DNA of 64,000 nucleotides. It comes from Ramazzottius varieornatus (taxonomy: Eukaryota > Tardigrada > Eutardigrada > Parachela > Ramazzottiidae). A model generated the notes under the pieces. That model was not told the origin of the DNA. It was given only the letters and a program-made list of their open reading frames with translations, and ran no database searches. Made by a program: the position numbers and the translations under genes. The stretch spans positions 5,322,448-5,386,447 of the forward strand of contig BDGG01000002.1 of the NCBI GenBank assembly GCA_001949185.1. Direction: 5' to 3'. Positions 1 through 10,583 of the stretch are shown in pieces (the stretch's first letter is position 1; each line of letters opens with the position of its first letter).

Positions 1-111
1 GCTGAGATAAAAAATGCATTCGAACCACGGATTCTGGGTAGGTGTCAGTGTGACCGACGTCGATTCTGAATTAGTTAATTAAGTAACGAATATGGTCGTA
101 CGACATTGTAG

Positions 112-3100
112 GAACCAGATCAGAGACCTGGATTCCCAGCTCAACCCAGTTTTCCAGGTCAGTATGGAAGCAGAGATTTCCAAAATGGACCACCTCAGCC
201 TGCGTTCAGCGCCTTCGGTAGTCGGGATGGAGCTTCTAGTGCGAATTATCCTCCAGAGCCAGTAAATGGAGGATACGGATACCATGACGATAGACGACGG
301 TAAACCAATGTGTAATAGGTGCCTTGATGCATGATTTAGTACCGAGGCATAGCATCATGATGGGATATCTGATTCATAGTTCTGATCGAGACTACCAGGA
401 CGAAGAACAGCGCACACGCCGCCGAAGTCGTAGTAGAGACCGAGACTACCGCCGTTCCCGACTGTCGCCCGGATCAGATTCAGCCCGGGAATGGGATCGT
501 GGTAAACCGCGACACTCATCCAGACGTTCGCCTTCACCACGTAGAGACCGTGACAGTGATTTCCGAGATCATGTAATGACATCATGCTGGCCAAAAGTGC
601 TGATAGAAATTTCTTGAGGATGATGGGTGGAATGGTCGAAGTTCTTCCGCGGCTCCCATATGAATGATATATGATGTTTCGTAACTGTCACACAGGATCG
701 AAATCGCGACAGGAAGCCTGCCCGCGAGGATCCTCCTTCCAAAACTATCATGCTGAGAAATTTGCCTAATGGCTGCTTTGAGGCCGAGGTAGGTCATGTA
801 CGCACTGGCTGAGTTGTCAACCGCCACATTATCCAACTCTTTCTATTTTTTGTGTTGCAGGTGCGATATGCCCTTGGTGAGATTGGCACCTTCGTGGATA
901 TACGAGTTCCCCGAACGCCTGAAGGTTTGTGGAAAAACAGTCCTTGCTGCTTTTTTGCAATGGGTATACGAGTTGTCCGTTTCGGACTCGTGGGCTAGAA
1001 TCGTCACTGTTCACTTCGATTATTTGGTAATTCTGTCCTGACTAGGAAGAGATTGCAATAATACTGCTCGAATAGGTCAGGGTCGAGGATTCGGGTTTGT
1101 GGAATTTGCTGACGTGCAAACCGCCCTTAACTGGATTGACAAAGTCCAGGTACTCTACTATATCCCATCTTCTTCCTGTTGAGGCGTTTCGGTCTGTAAC
1201 TCAGTGTGCTGTCCTGCAGGGAGCAATTATGATGGGCGACCAGCGAGTCGTCGCCCACTTTTGCGAAGATCGGGAGAACCTGAAGCGAGGATCACGAGAC
1301 TCACGCCCGTCTTCCGATGCGCCCCTCGTTCTTCCACTGACTGCCGATTGGGAGTGTTCAAGGGTAAGTAGGAGGTTTGTACTTCCGTCCTTTAATGGCT
1401 GTTGATAATAGGTTTTTCTCGCAGTGCGGCTGTAATAACTTTCGCCACCGATCGACTTGCTTTCGCTGTGAAGCTACGCGACTTGAGGCGGAAATAGTGC
1501 ATATCCCATCGGCTGACGAACAAGTCGGTCTGACACCTTGCAACAGTAAGATGTTTCTCCTGTCTGTTGGCAAGAGAGTGCATTACTTTTGTTTCCGCGA
1601 CGGAAGTTTCATGGACGGTTATCGATTGCAGCACTTCTACTCCGTAATTTGGACCAGACGACTTCAGAAGTTATGGTGACAGAAGCGCTGGCCAGCGTTC
1701 TCAAAGCAGTCATCCCGAAAAGTGTCAAGATCCTAAAAGACCCACGGACGCATATGTCGGTTGGGTACGGATTCGCTCAGTTCAAATCACTGAGTGATGC
1801 AACTGATATGTACAACGCGCTGATGCGAGTAAATCCTCCCCTAACGCTTGACTCTAAACAAGGTACACATGGCACATATTTTCTGAAGTTCGCTGCTTAG
1901 TTGTGCCTGATCTGTACTGACCGCTTTTCTTTAGTCTCTCTATCGTTCGCCAAACTTCCGCTGAGCGAGCTCATGGCGACCTTCGCACAACCCACTAACC
2001 ACGGAGCCAGTCATGGTCAGCGTGGTGGAGGTGGCTCTTATTTTCCTTCCAGCTCGAACCAACCGAGCGAAGCCAACTCGGGTGCCGCAGTAGCCGCACT
2101 CGCCTTACAGCAACTGCACAAGAGTCAGATGTCCGCCAATATCGTCAAACGCCAGATGCAAGGACAGCCACTGGTTCACGAAGCACCCTATCCAGGCTAT
2201 CAGTTTGACCCCAGCAGCGGCCTTTATTATGAGCCCAGTTCGCAGATGTATTATGATCCGAAAACCCAGGTAAAATTTTTCGACAGATCCCTTCTTACTG
2301 AAGACCAGGAGACAATTCTGGTCATTGTAATTTTGTTCATAATTTCTTCAATGCTTGTAGTACTTCTACAACCCGGCCACGCAGCAGTACTTGATGTGGA
2401 ATGCTCAGACAAATTCCTATGTGCAAGTGGTGGGACAGACGTCGCAGCCGGGAAGCAGCATTGCTGTGGAAGATGAAGCTGCTAGCGCGGCAGCTAGAGC
2501 TGCGGAGGAGAAAAATAGGTTAGAAGAGGAGAAACGGAAACAGGCCGAGAAAGTCATCCAGGATATGGAAAGATGGGCGAAACAGCAGAACCAGAAGCAG
2601 ACGCCGGTGCAGAAGCGACCAGCGCCGCCTCCCGAAGTGAGAGTTGGCGCAGTCGCCAGCCTTTTCAAAGATGATGACGGAGATGACGACCAGCCAGAAG
2701 AACAACCGGTTAGTACTGCTCTTTCTGCTTTGGTTAATTTTTAAAAAGCCATTTTCCAAAGATATTGGTCGAAAATTCAGATAATCAAGTAAGCTGTAAC
2801 ACGAGCTTGCATAATAATACTCAATGAATCGGCAAGATGTTCTAGCAAATGCCGCACGTGTGCCACTTGGGAACACAAGGTTGTCGAGTTTGATTGTCGA
2901 GCCTTCGTTTGGAGAACAATATGACATTTTAAAGAACGTGAAGCGCGGAATGTGAACGGAATCGAGCCAGACCAGCCCGGCAAATCGAGAGAGAACGTTT
3001 AACTCATTCTTGGTTTTCTTCGTCCTAGAAGTTGAACTACAAATCTATCAGCATTCCTCCCAAATCTTCCCATCCGCCGTCCGAGCCGAAGCCTTTCCCC

Positions 3101-4242
3101 CATTCTTCGTCCGCGGTAGAAGAGGATGATGAACGGCGTTCTCCTTCACCTCCGGAGAGTGCAGCCTACACAAAGCACAAAGCTGCGGAAGAAGGGCTGA
3201 TCGACTGGGACCGCTTTGCCTGCCTGCTGTGTAAACGCCAACTGCAGTCCAAAGAGCTTCTGCAGAAACACGTGGAGATGTCTGAGCTACATCTGGCATG
3301 TTATTGACAAAAGTGTCCCCCGCACACCACATTGATGACTGTCGGAAAAAAATTGACCATTTCCATGACTGTTTCAGCGCAACCTGGAAGTGTGGAGACG
3401 ACAGCATATGACCGAAGCGGAAATGGAGGAAATGGAGAAACGCGAAAGATATCAGAAGTACCGTGATCGAGCCAAGGAAAGAAGAAACAAATACGGCGAC
3501 ACCGAAACTGCACCACCGCTCAGAATCCGGGGACTAGCCAAAGCTACCAAAGCCGAACAACGAAAACGAGCTGCAGAAGAAATGGAACCTGGGTGAGTTG
3601 ATATTATATTCATATTCATTCCGTTCATATTTATTCTTGAAGTTACTCGTTTTCGAAATTACGAGGTAAAACTAGCGGACTTGTCCATGTGAAATCGCAT
3701 GGCGAATTTGTCCACAGNNNNNNNNNNNNNNNNNNNNNNNNNNNNNNNNNNNNNNNNNNNNNNNNNNATTTCACATGGACAAGTCCGCTAGTTTTACCTC
3801 GTAGCCAAAAAGATAAGACCGATTTTTCCAGCTTGATGTTCTATCAGTTATCACTTCCTTTCGTCCTAGGCCGTCTAACGATGACAATGACGTCGCGCCA
3901 GGTCTCGGAAGTGGTAATGTCGGGGCTAAGCTCATGAAAGCCATGGGATGGTCGGAAGGCAAGGGTCTCGGCAGAGCTGACCAAGGTCGAGTGAACCCTG
4001 TTGAGGTACGTGTCAAACAAACACAGTATAACGAGATAATACCAGCCTGACGAACTGATGTCAACTGAGTGCTCGGTCTGGGCTCTGGGGTTCATAGTCT
4101 TTTTGTTTAGGCTAGTGGACATTCTGGGACCGCTGGCCTTGGTGCGAGTGTAGAAGGTGCCCCTGATATTTTACCGACAGACACTTACGCCAGCAAAGTG
4201 AGAAAAACGATGCGGCAAAAGTTCATTAACATGCAAAGATGA
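112..4242 (+). CDS. RBM5/RBM10-family splicing regulator, 5' partial
   Basis: RNA-binding protein of the RBM5/6/10 family, nuclear regulators of alternative splicing that act with early spliceosomal complexes. Fourteen exons: 112-299, 380-572, 696-788, 861-924, 1076-1149, 1220-1363, 1425-1527, 1632-1862, 1935-2269, 2361-2708, 3029-3295, 3378-3592, 3870-4005, 4111-4242 (about 840 codons; phases agree). Order seen: Arg/Ser-rich start, RRM1 (KTIMLRNLP ... GRGFGFVEF), RanBP2-type zinc finger (WECSR-CGCNNFRHRSTCFRC), RRM2 (LLLRNL), OCRE aromatic repeat (YPGYQFDPSSGLYYEP), coiled segment with IQDMERWAKQQ, C2H2-like finger (CLLCKRQL), basic helix (RYQKYRDRAKERR), G-patch (GAKLMKAMGWSEGKGLGR) and the family ending KVRKTMRQKFINMQR. 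This is the full family architecture. The first exon seen begins inside the RS region, so upstream exons lie outside the window. The 3296-3377 intron uses a GC donor. A 50-N gap lies in the 3593-3869 intron. Confidence 0.93.
3661..3802. repeat. Perfect 35-bp inverted repeat around a 50-N gap
   Basis: Bases 3661-3695 and 3768-3802 are exact reverse complements, with 22 bp plus 50 Ns (3718-3767) between them. It lies inside an RBM intron, so the coding model is unaffected. It is either a foldback element whose loop failed to assemble or a misjoin where reads collapsed on a palindrome. Confidence 0.9.
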
Positions 4243-4681
4243 ATGGATTCCGGCTTCAGAACAGACTTGTCTAAATATTTCGCATACTCTCCTGTTTTCT
4301 GTGGTTAAAATGAATCACCTCAGCACTTCCGTGTGGATTTTGATACTTTATTCTTATTGGATTTCCTGACGCCGAGAACGTCTGTCTTTTTAAACACCGC
4401 ATTAAGCTTTACTGTACTTGTAAACGGTTACATAAAATATCAAAAAACTTAACGAAAGGAAACATGTCCAAATTAAACAGCGTGTATAAGTGGGTATAGT
4501 AAAACGTAGAAAATCAGTCACGAAGCTTCGTGAGTAATGCTAGTATTTGGAAGTGGAGAAACACACGGGATGAAAATGTCAGGCATCGGACTGCCGACTG
4601 AGCGGATTTGCAACTCGTGGCACACGCCAAAAACGAAAAGATCTATGTGTGGGAAAGAGGCAGCAGCGAGAGAAGAGAAGG

Positions 4682-7600
4682 CTAGCTCATCGCCAGCCTG
4701 TCAAGCAGGGAATGCGTACTTGCAACTTGGGCGGATGCAGCTTCGGCTTCTTCCGTCACCTGAGTTCGCTGTCTTAGTTCTTGGATCGTCCGATCTAACT
4801 GCTGCAGATCTTCGGTCCTTGAACCAGAAACCTGCAGCAAAACAACACTGGATTTTTACTAACATCTCGTCACACAAAGTGATAGTTCCCAATGATCACA
4901 CAAATGGAATAACTTCTCTGAACTTTTTAGTTTGACTTTGAATGAAACCCTTAGGGAGCTTGGCAAACAAACCCGATCGTTTCCGCAACTGGACCCCAAG
5001 TGATGCACGATTTTACTATTATCGTCTGAAAGAGTGTGCCAGTTGGAAGATTTTGTTGAGTTCGCTGCCCTAGGTCTAACTTACAGCTTTTCAGTTCCTC
5101 CAAAAACCACTTATCTTCGAGAGCACTCAGTTAAGTCACGCACCTCTTTTACGTCGAAAACATGCAACTTTCCGCTGTTATCACCAACAAGAACTTGTTG
5201 CCCGTTTGGTGTCCAAAGTAGGCGGCTGGCCGAAGGCGCTCCTTCTATCGGTACTCGTAGCACCGGAATCTGGAAAGCAAGGGCAACATCACGCATAAGT
5301 CAGCTTAAGCTTGAAGCGCCACCCAAATGTCCAACTGCTGTTGTAGTTACCTCGGTTTCTTGATTGAGGTTCCAGAAGTCCAAGGTCCCTGTTCCGTCGA
5401 CCGTGGCGAAAACGGCGGGATTCACGGGCGACCACTTGACGTCGTACACGTTATCACCAAACGCTTCAAATGAGTATACAGGTTTCCGTTCCTTGATGGA
5501 CCATAGTTTTACGGTCCAATCGTAAGAAGAAGTTAAAAAGAGATGAGAAAACTCTGACGTGTCATGGCTGGGATGATAAGCGACTGAAGTCACTGGACCG
5601 AAATGTCCCTCGTACATATCCACCACACCGGGTTTGCTAAGAGACAAAATCATACATATGAACTGTCTTTTCATACACGATGATCATATCGATGGTACTC
5701 TTTCATACAGTAGGAGTTTGGCAAACAGGGGGGGGGGGGACAAGGTTTATTTCCAAGTGGCGCACGTCTTTCATGTTGTTGCCTACCAGCGTGCGGCACT
5801 TGAAATAACAGTCTTCTTGAGCTTGTTTGCCGAAGTCTCATACATACTGTTGTACTCACTTTCCGTGCCGCTGACCAGCAAACACTACACCTTCCTCGGC
5901 TCCCGCAAGGAAGTTATTCCAATTATCCATTGGAAAAGAAAGACACGTAATGGGAATCTTAGTTTGACCCTTGTTCGTCAGATCTAAGAACTCCTGAGGT
6001 TGCGACAGCATGTCTAAACTCCACGAGCATATCCGCCCATCACTGGATGCCGTCACCAAGTTATGGGCATGTGAAGAGCCCATTATCCTCGAGAAGAAGA
6101 TTGGATGCTACAAGGTAAACAAACCGGATCATTTCACGTATCGATTTCAGCTATGACGGAAGAAAGAAGAATGCGATATAGCCTTACACAGTGCGTCGAT
6201 ACAGCAACTTGACTTTTATTGATAGGCGTTCTTTTGTTGACTCTGTTGTCCCATACCACGATCTGGCCGGAGTATGTACCACCGATGAGCAGGTTTGGAT
6301 GGAAGTCGGCGAACGAGACAGCGGTGAGTGCCGAGTGACATCTGAAGATGTCTTCCGGCGTGGACTTCTTGAACCTCAGATTCCACAGCGACGCTAGACC
6401 TCCGGGTTCCGATGAGTATTCTTCCGGGTTGTGGTACGATGCGATGACCAATTCGGAAAAGTGTGGTGAAATGCCGAGGCAGGAGATACCGCGACCGGAT
6501 GTACTCTTCTCATCGGCGAAGATCCGAAGAGGCTTGACTTTGATGTCATTGCTATCGGTCCTGAAGCAGAAAACTCTACTGGTCAAGAATTCCGTCGGGC
6601 TATACTGACTGCTCAGTCAGGATGTTTACCCTCCGAGAGTGTCGAGATTCTCTCCTTTGTAGTCAACGAAGATATCCGTACCGCTATCCTCCTCGGCAAG
6701 CGCACGTTCGACGACTCGGGAAGCTTTGTCAAAAAACCTCCTGAAATCTTCTGTTAGCATGACTTCCTGCTTTTGTTCCGCGGTCATCTCGGGTACTAAA
6801 GCAGAACAACAAGTTCACAGAACACAATCCAAGTCGCACTAGATTGGAAAAGACTAGGCATCTAGTAAGTACTCACAATGATGTCTATCGTGGTCTTCCT
6901 CCACACTGTGCTGTTGAAGCGCTGTAGCATTATGTCCGACATCGCCTTTCGGGAAATTCTGCAGTGCCCGAATGACACTGCGGTGCGTGTAAACGTCATC
7001 TATCTCTTTTGAAAAGTCATCCGTTGCTTCGCCTTCTCCATACGACAACACTAAAAAAAGAAAACTGTCATCCATTCAGAGTTCCAGTGAGTCACGAAAT
7101 TAATTAAGATTTATGCTACGAACCGACCATGCGAAGCTAAGACGATCGTGATGATCAACGGTTACAACATCAACAACTGAAAGATAGTGCGAAACGGCAT
7201 GCAAACAGGAGAGCAAGCACCAAACACACGACAATCCACAGTAGCACAGTGCCTGTTTTACCTGGGAACTCTTCGTCCCATTCGAAGGATGGACCTTCGA
7301 CGAACAGGGGATCTTGAAAGCAAGAAGAAGGCTAATGACTGAGTGTGTATTAATCATTAGTGAATAAAGAAGTTCAATCAGCAATCCCATATCCCCAGAT
7401 ACAGGTGTCGAAGAGCTCAAGGGAAAGAAAGGAAAGCCACCAAGCACTTCGCAAACCACGAACAGATCGCACAAAGTGCCACCAGTTATCAAGAACGCCA
7501 TACGAGTGGCTAAATGTTTTCCACCATAACCACAACTCACCATAATAGTCATGTATTCCACCTGTAACGGACACTCGGTATCAGTTATCAGTTATCATAC

Positions 7601-8554
7601 AGACTGCGAACGAAAGCGCACTTGCCCAATTCGATACGCACAGGAACATCGTGACATCATAGGAACAAGTTCGTCTCGTAGGCCCTGTGTTAAAGGAGTC
7701 GCACAATGTTTACATATAATGTCACGATGTTCCTGTGCGTATCGAATTGTGCTAGTGCGCTTTCGTTCCAATCTGTATATTACATTAAACATGAAAATAG
7801 CACAAAAACGCACTGGGATGCTCGGTTCTCTCCAACCCGCTCGTCTGCGTTTCCTTGTTATACGCCACAGTTTCCTGTTGCTTGTCCGATGCCAGAACAG
7901 CGACACTTGGGACGTCGAGACCGATCGACAGTTCCGTTCCAACACCGATACTACAAGAGGGCCTTAAACAAACTTCCAGAGAAATCAAGATCCAGGTACA
8001 GACTGGCAACGGCGGATAAATGATACGTACGATGCAACATGACGCTGACTGCTGACGATTCCGTTCGACAATGCGCCATCTTTCTGGACATCACCGTTAG
8101 TGAAGCCTTCTCTCTTCATGTCTTCGTCCAGCCGCTGCTTCGCTGGACCTGTAAGCCGAGAAGACTTCGTTACAGCTAGTCCACTACTGCATCAGCGATG
8201 CGACCGACGGAACCACCCATTGACTTACTTGGCGCCGTACTGATGCCAAGAGATTCAAGCAGTTTGTCGTGGTCTAGATGCCGAAGACTGGATCCATCTC
8301 CCTATCAAGAAAAAAGGAAACCATCGTCACCAACAGCAACAAGACAAACTCCTCCGGGCCTTCCAACAGCATCCTGCGGCCAAGTCAGCCATATGGATGA
8401 GTAGACAGAAGAAAGAATATCAGGGTACGTCAGAATACAACGTTACCTCCGCTTTGGGCGCTGGAGTAGCATTCTTCATCCCCTTCTCAGCCCGCATATC
8501 AGCAAGCTTCTGCTTTTTACGTTCCAGCTCCTCCTTGCGCCTGGCAGCTTCCAT
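4682..8554 (-). CDS. Cytoplasmic dynein 1 intermediate chain
   Basis: Dynein intermediate chain, the WD40 subunit that links the heavy chain to light chains and dynactin for minus-end transport. Twelve exons, 5'->3': 8447-8554, 8229-8301, 8031-8148, 7814-7950, 7262-7312, 6877-7050, 6630-6795, 6188-6575, 5860-6107, 5351-5636, 5144-5269, 4682-4831; 674 codons, near the usual family length. The N terminus is the charged helix that binds p150/NudE (start EAARRKEELERKKQKLADM). An LC8-binding motif KETQT lies at about residues 132-136. The C-terminal half holds WD40 blades such as HPNLLIGGTYSGQIVVWDN, DGRICSWSLDMLSQP, HLFLTSSYDWTVKLW and LLWTPNGQQVLVGDNSGKLHVFD. The exon 7/8 junction is the least certain: a 54-nt intron is preferred to a 21-nt alternative. 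The ATG at 8554 is chosen because the family N-terminal helix starts there. Two introns carry the 110-125 bp MITE and one a 176-bp hairpin. Confidence 0.94.
4958..5072. mobile_element. MITE copy 1 (dynein intron)
   Basis: Diverged copy. The left end GGCAAACAAACCCGATCG leads to CAAGTGATGCAC, then GTGTGCCAGTTGG and a right end near TTCGCTGCCC. It lies between the last two dynein intermediate chain exons. Confidence 0.7.
5715..5838. mobile_element. MITE copy 2 (dynein intron)
   Basis: Left end TTGGCAAACA followed by a run of Gs, inner palindrome CAAGTGGCGCACGT / CGTGCGGCACTTG, right end TTGTTTGCCGAAGTC. It sits in the intron between 5637 and 5859. Confidence 0.82.
7600..7775. repeat. Long hairpin (foldback) element in dynein intron
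   Basis: Arms of about 60 bp at roughly 7600-7660 and 7717-7775 are near-perfect reverse complements around a 55-bp spacer. They share GAACGAAAGCGCAC and AATTCGATACGCACAGG. The sequence is unrelated to the CAAGTGGCGCAC family. It lies in the 7313-7813 intron. Probably a second foldback/MITE family; only this copy was noticed. Confidence 0.8.
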
Positions 8555-9096
8555 GTTAGAACCTTGGGATGACCGAGTGAGCAAATACGTCCGCTTGACG
8601 TACGGTGAGGCGCAGTTGGTCTCGGGTGGCAACGCTGGCAACAGCCTTCTTTCCCAGGCTCCTTGTATAGCACGGGACTCCTTCAATGCAGACTTACTCC
8701 CCAAGAACTAAACTTTGACCATGAGCTATCGAGTCGTTCGCTAAATCTTCCGGAAACTGGTTCAGTTTTTCGAAGCAGCAAAGATTCAGTTCAAAATTTA
8801 ATTCAATTTAATTAGATTCCGCAGTATAACGCACGGCAAGCCTTGTGCATGACTAGCGCGGCGCCAATCACCCAATCAATCGCTTACTAATGAAAAGATG
8901 GAGGAACTCTAACAATGAATCTGGCGAGCCCTCCGTATGTTGAATCATATGAAACAATGAGGTTTGTTTGTTTTGCTATTATTCGTGTCACCAGGGTGTG
9001 ACTAATCCGAGATTCTGTTCCGACTTGTTCTCCTACTTCACGCTACTGTCCTTTGTCTTTGCGGACGAATATTTCTGGTTCTCTTGTACTAACAAG
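8555..9096. promoter_or_regulatory. Head-to-head spacer between dynein IC and syntaxin-17
   Basis: About 540 bp separate the two divergent start codons, so both promoters and 5' UTRs must fit here or in 5' introns. No convincing TATA box was identified. A shared bidirectional promoter is inferred from geometry only. Confidence 0.45.
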
Positions 9097-10513
9097 ATGG
9101 GCTCCTCTGGAGCGGGTGATCTAAGCACGGACAAGCTGAATCCACTGTACAAAACTAAACGCAAGCAATACGGGATGCTACTGGATCGATTTGAGGAGTA
9201 TTCCGTCAGACCGCATATTGCTTCCCTACACGAACACGGGAAGGAACTGGAACGGGTAAGTGCTTTGAATCTTGGGTCGTGGGTCATAAGTTAGCTAAAC
9301 GAGTGTTTCCACTTAGTAGCTAAAGACGAAGAAAGACCGGAGGAATTTGCTGCAGCGGCGCATGGATGCTTGCAGAACACTCCAACAAGTTCGAGTGGAC
9401 CTGGTCGATCTCAGTCGGATAAAAGAACAAGGCCAATGTCCCGAGGATCAGGAATACTACGATAAGCACGGTGCACCACTACGCGTACAACTCCTTCGGG
9501 CCGCCGCGGACTTCCTAGAGAAGCATCCGGAAGTGAAACGTCCTACTCAGGAGCAAGAAGGCACTTCCGGCTGGCCAGTGCACTTAACAGAACGAGTGTA
9601 AGTTATACGTGTGTATTTTTCTCCCGTAGATATTTTGCTGAACGATGAGGAGAAACATCAGGGATATGCTTTAGCGTGTGACGAGATAGAGCGGGAGAAG
9701 GATCGCTTAGCGGACAAGCAAGACATCCTCCTCAGAGTGGAGACGATTCATACAGTGCGTATACGAGTTTTCCGCGTGTTTATTGGGTTTTATGAACAAT
9801 TGTCGTAGTGTATCTCACAATTGGTACTATTATTCTTTGCAGGATGTGGAGCATGTCGTGGGCTTAATGGAAGATTTCTGGTCGCTGTTGGAATCTCAAG
9901 CGAAGACTGTCAGCGCAATTGATACAAACCTAACAGAAGCTGACGTCTCGGTCGTCGAAGGCTCAGCACAATTACAGCTGGTAAGAATACTTTCTGTGCT
10001 CGTCTGAGACTTTAGACTGCTTCAGCATGTTCTTCCAACCACCCTGTCCCTAACTGTGCTCGACAAATCATGTTTTGTAGGCGGCACGATACAAAACAGC
10101 ATTGTATCCGATTGCAGGAGCATTCATTGGAGGTAAGCCCTCATACTTCAGATATGAGGAGGTCGAAGTCGGAAATCGAAGAAGAAAGTGGATATCTGAT
10201 GGAAATGTCTGGTTCGTAGGAGCGGTTGCTGGCCCTCTTGGTATGTTATCAGGCTTCAAGCTAGCTGGTCTAGCATGTTCAGCAGCCGGACTTTTTATAG
10301 GTAGGTTTTACTTCCATTCGGGAGCCCGAAGAAAAAGCAAATAGCATCCGAAACATAGCACTTCTCATTACAGGTTGGAAAGGCGGAAACGTATGGCGAA
10401 GAAGAGCGCTCATGACAATGCCCCTTGAAACTAGTCCCAAAGATACGGAAGTTGCTCTAACTCCAAGGGAGGGATCACAAATCCCGACAGAGAATAAATT
10501 CAAAACAGAGTAA
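9097..10513 (+). CDS. STX17: Syntaxin-17
   Basis: Qa-type SNARE that drives fusion of autophagosomes with lysosomes and also acts at ER-mitochondria contacts. Exons 9097-9255, 9326-9595, about 9650-9754, 9843-9980, 10081-10132, 10220-10300, 10374-10513; about 314 codons against roughly 300 in vertebrates. The helical N-terminal domain is followed by a SNARE motif in exon 4 (about residues 179-224, zero-layer Gln in LLESQAKTVSAID). Then comes the family's diagnostic C-terminal hairpin of two Gly-rich membrane segments (ALYPIAGAFIGG ... GPLGMLSGFKLAGLACSAAG, about 230-270) and a basic tail (WKGGNVWRRR). The second intron is uncertain. The obvious GTAAGT donor at 9598 and the AG at 9629 do not share phase, so a 54-nt intron 9596-9649 is preferred. 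The ATG at 9097 has an upstream in-frame extension that does not look coding. Confidence 0.92.
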
Positions 10514-10583
10514 ATTTTCTCGCTGTGGTTCCTCTTTATAAGTGTACGAGGTACTCGTGCCCGGTGTTAGTTTCTCAAGAGTG

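Noticed and set aside
5727..5738. Run of about ten Gs
   Set aside because: It lies within a MITE copy and is most likely slippage; no G-quadruplex pattern of spaced runs.
6609..6629. A 21-nt intron (GTAAAC...GAGCAG) in the dynein gene
   Set aside because: It would be frame-consistent, but a 54-nt intron from the same donor to the AG just before AGTTTTC is also in phase and fits the size of other introns here.
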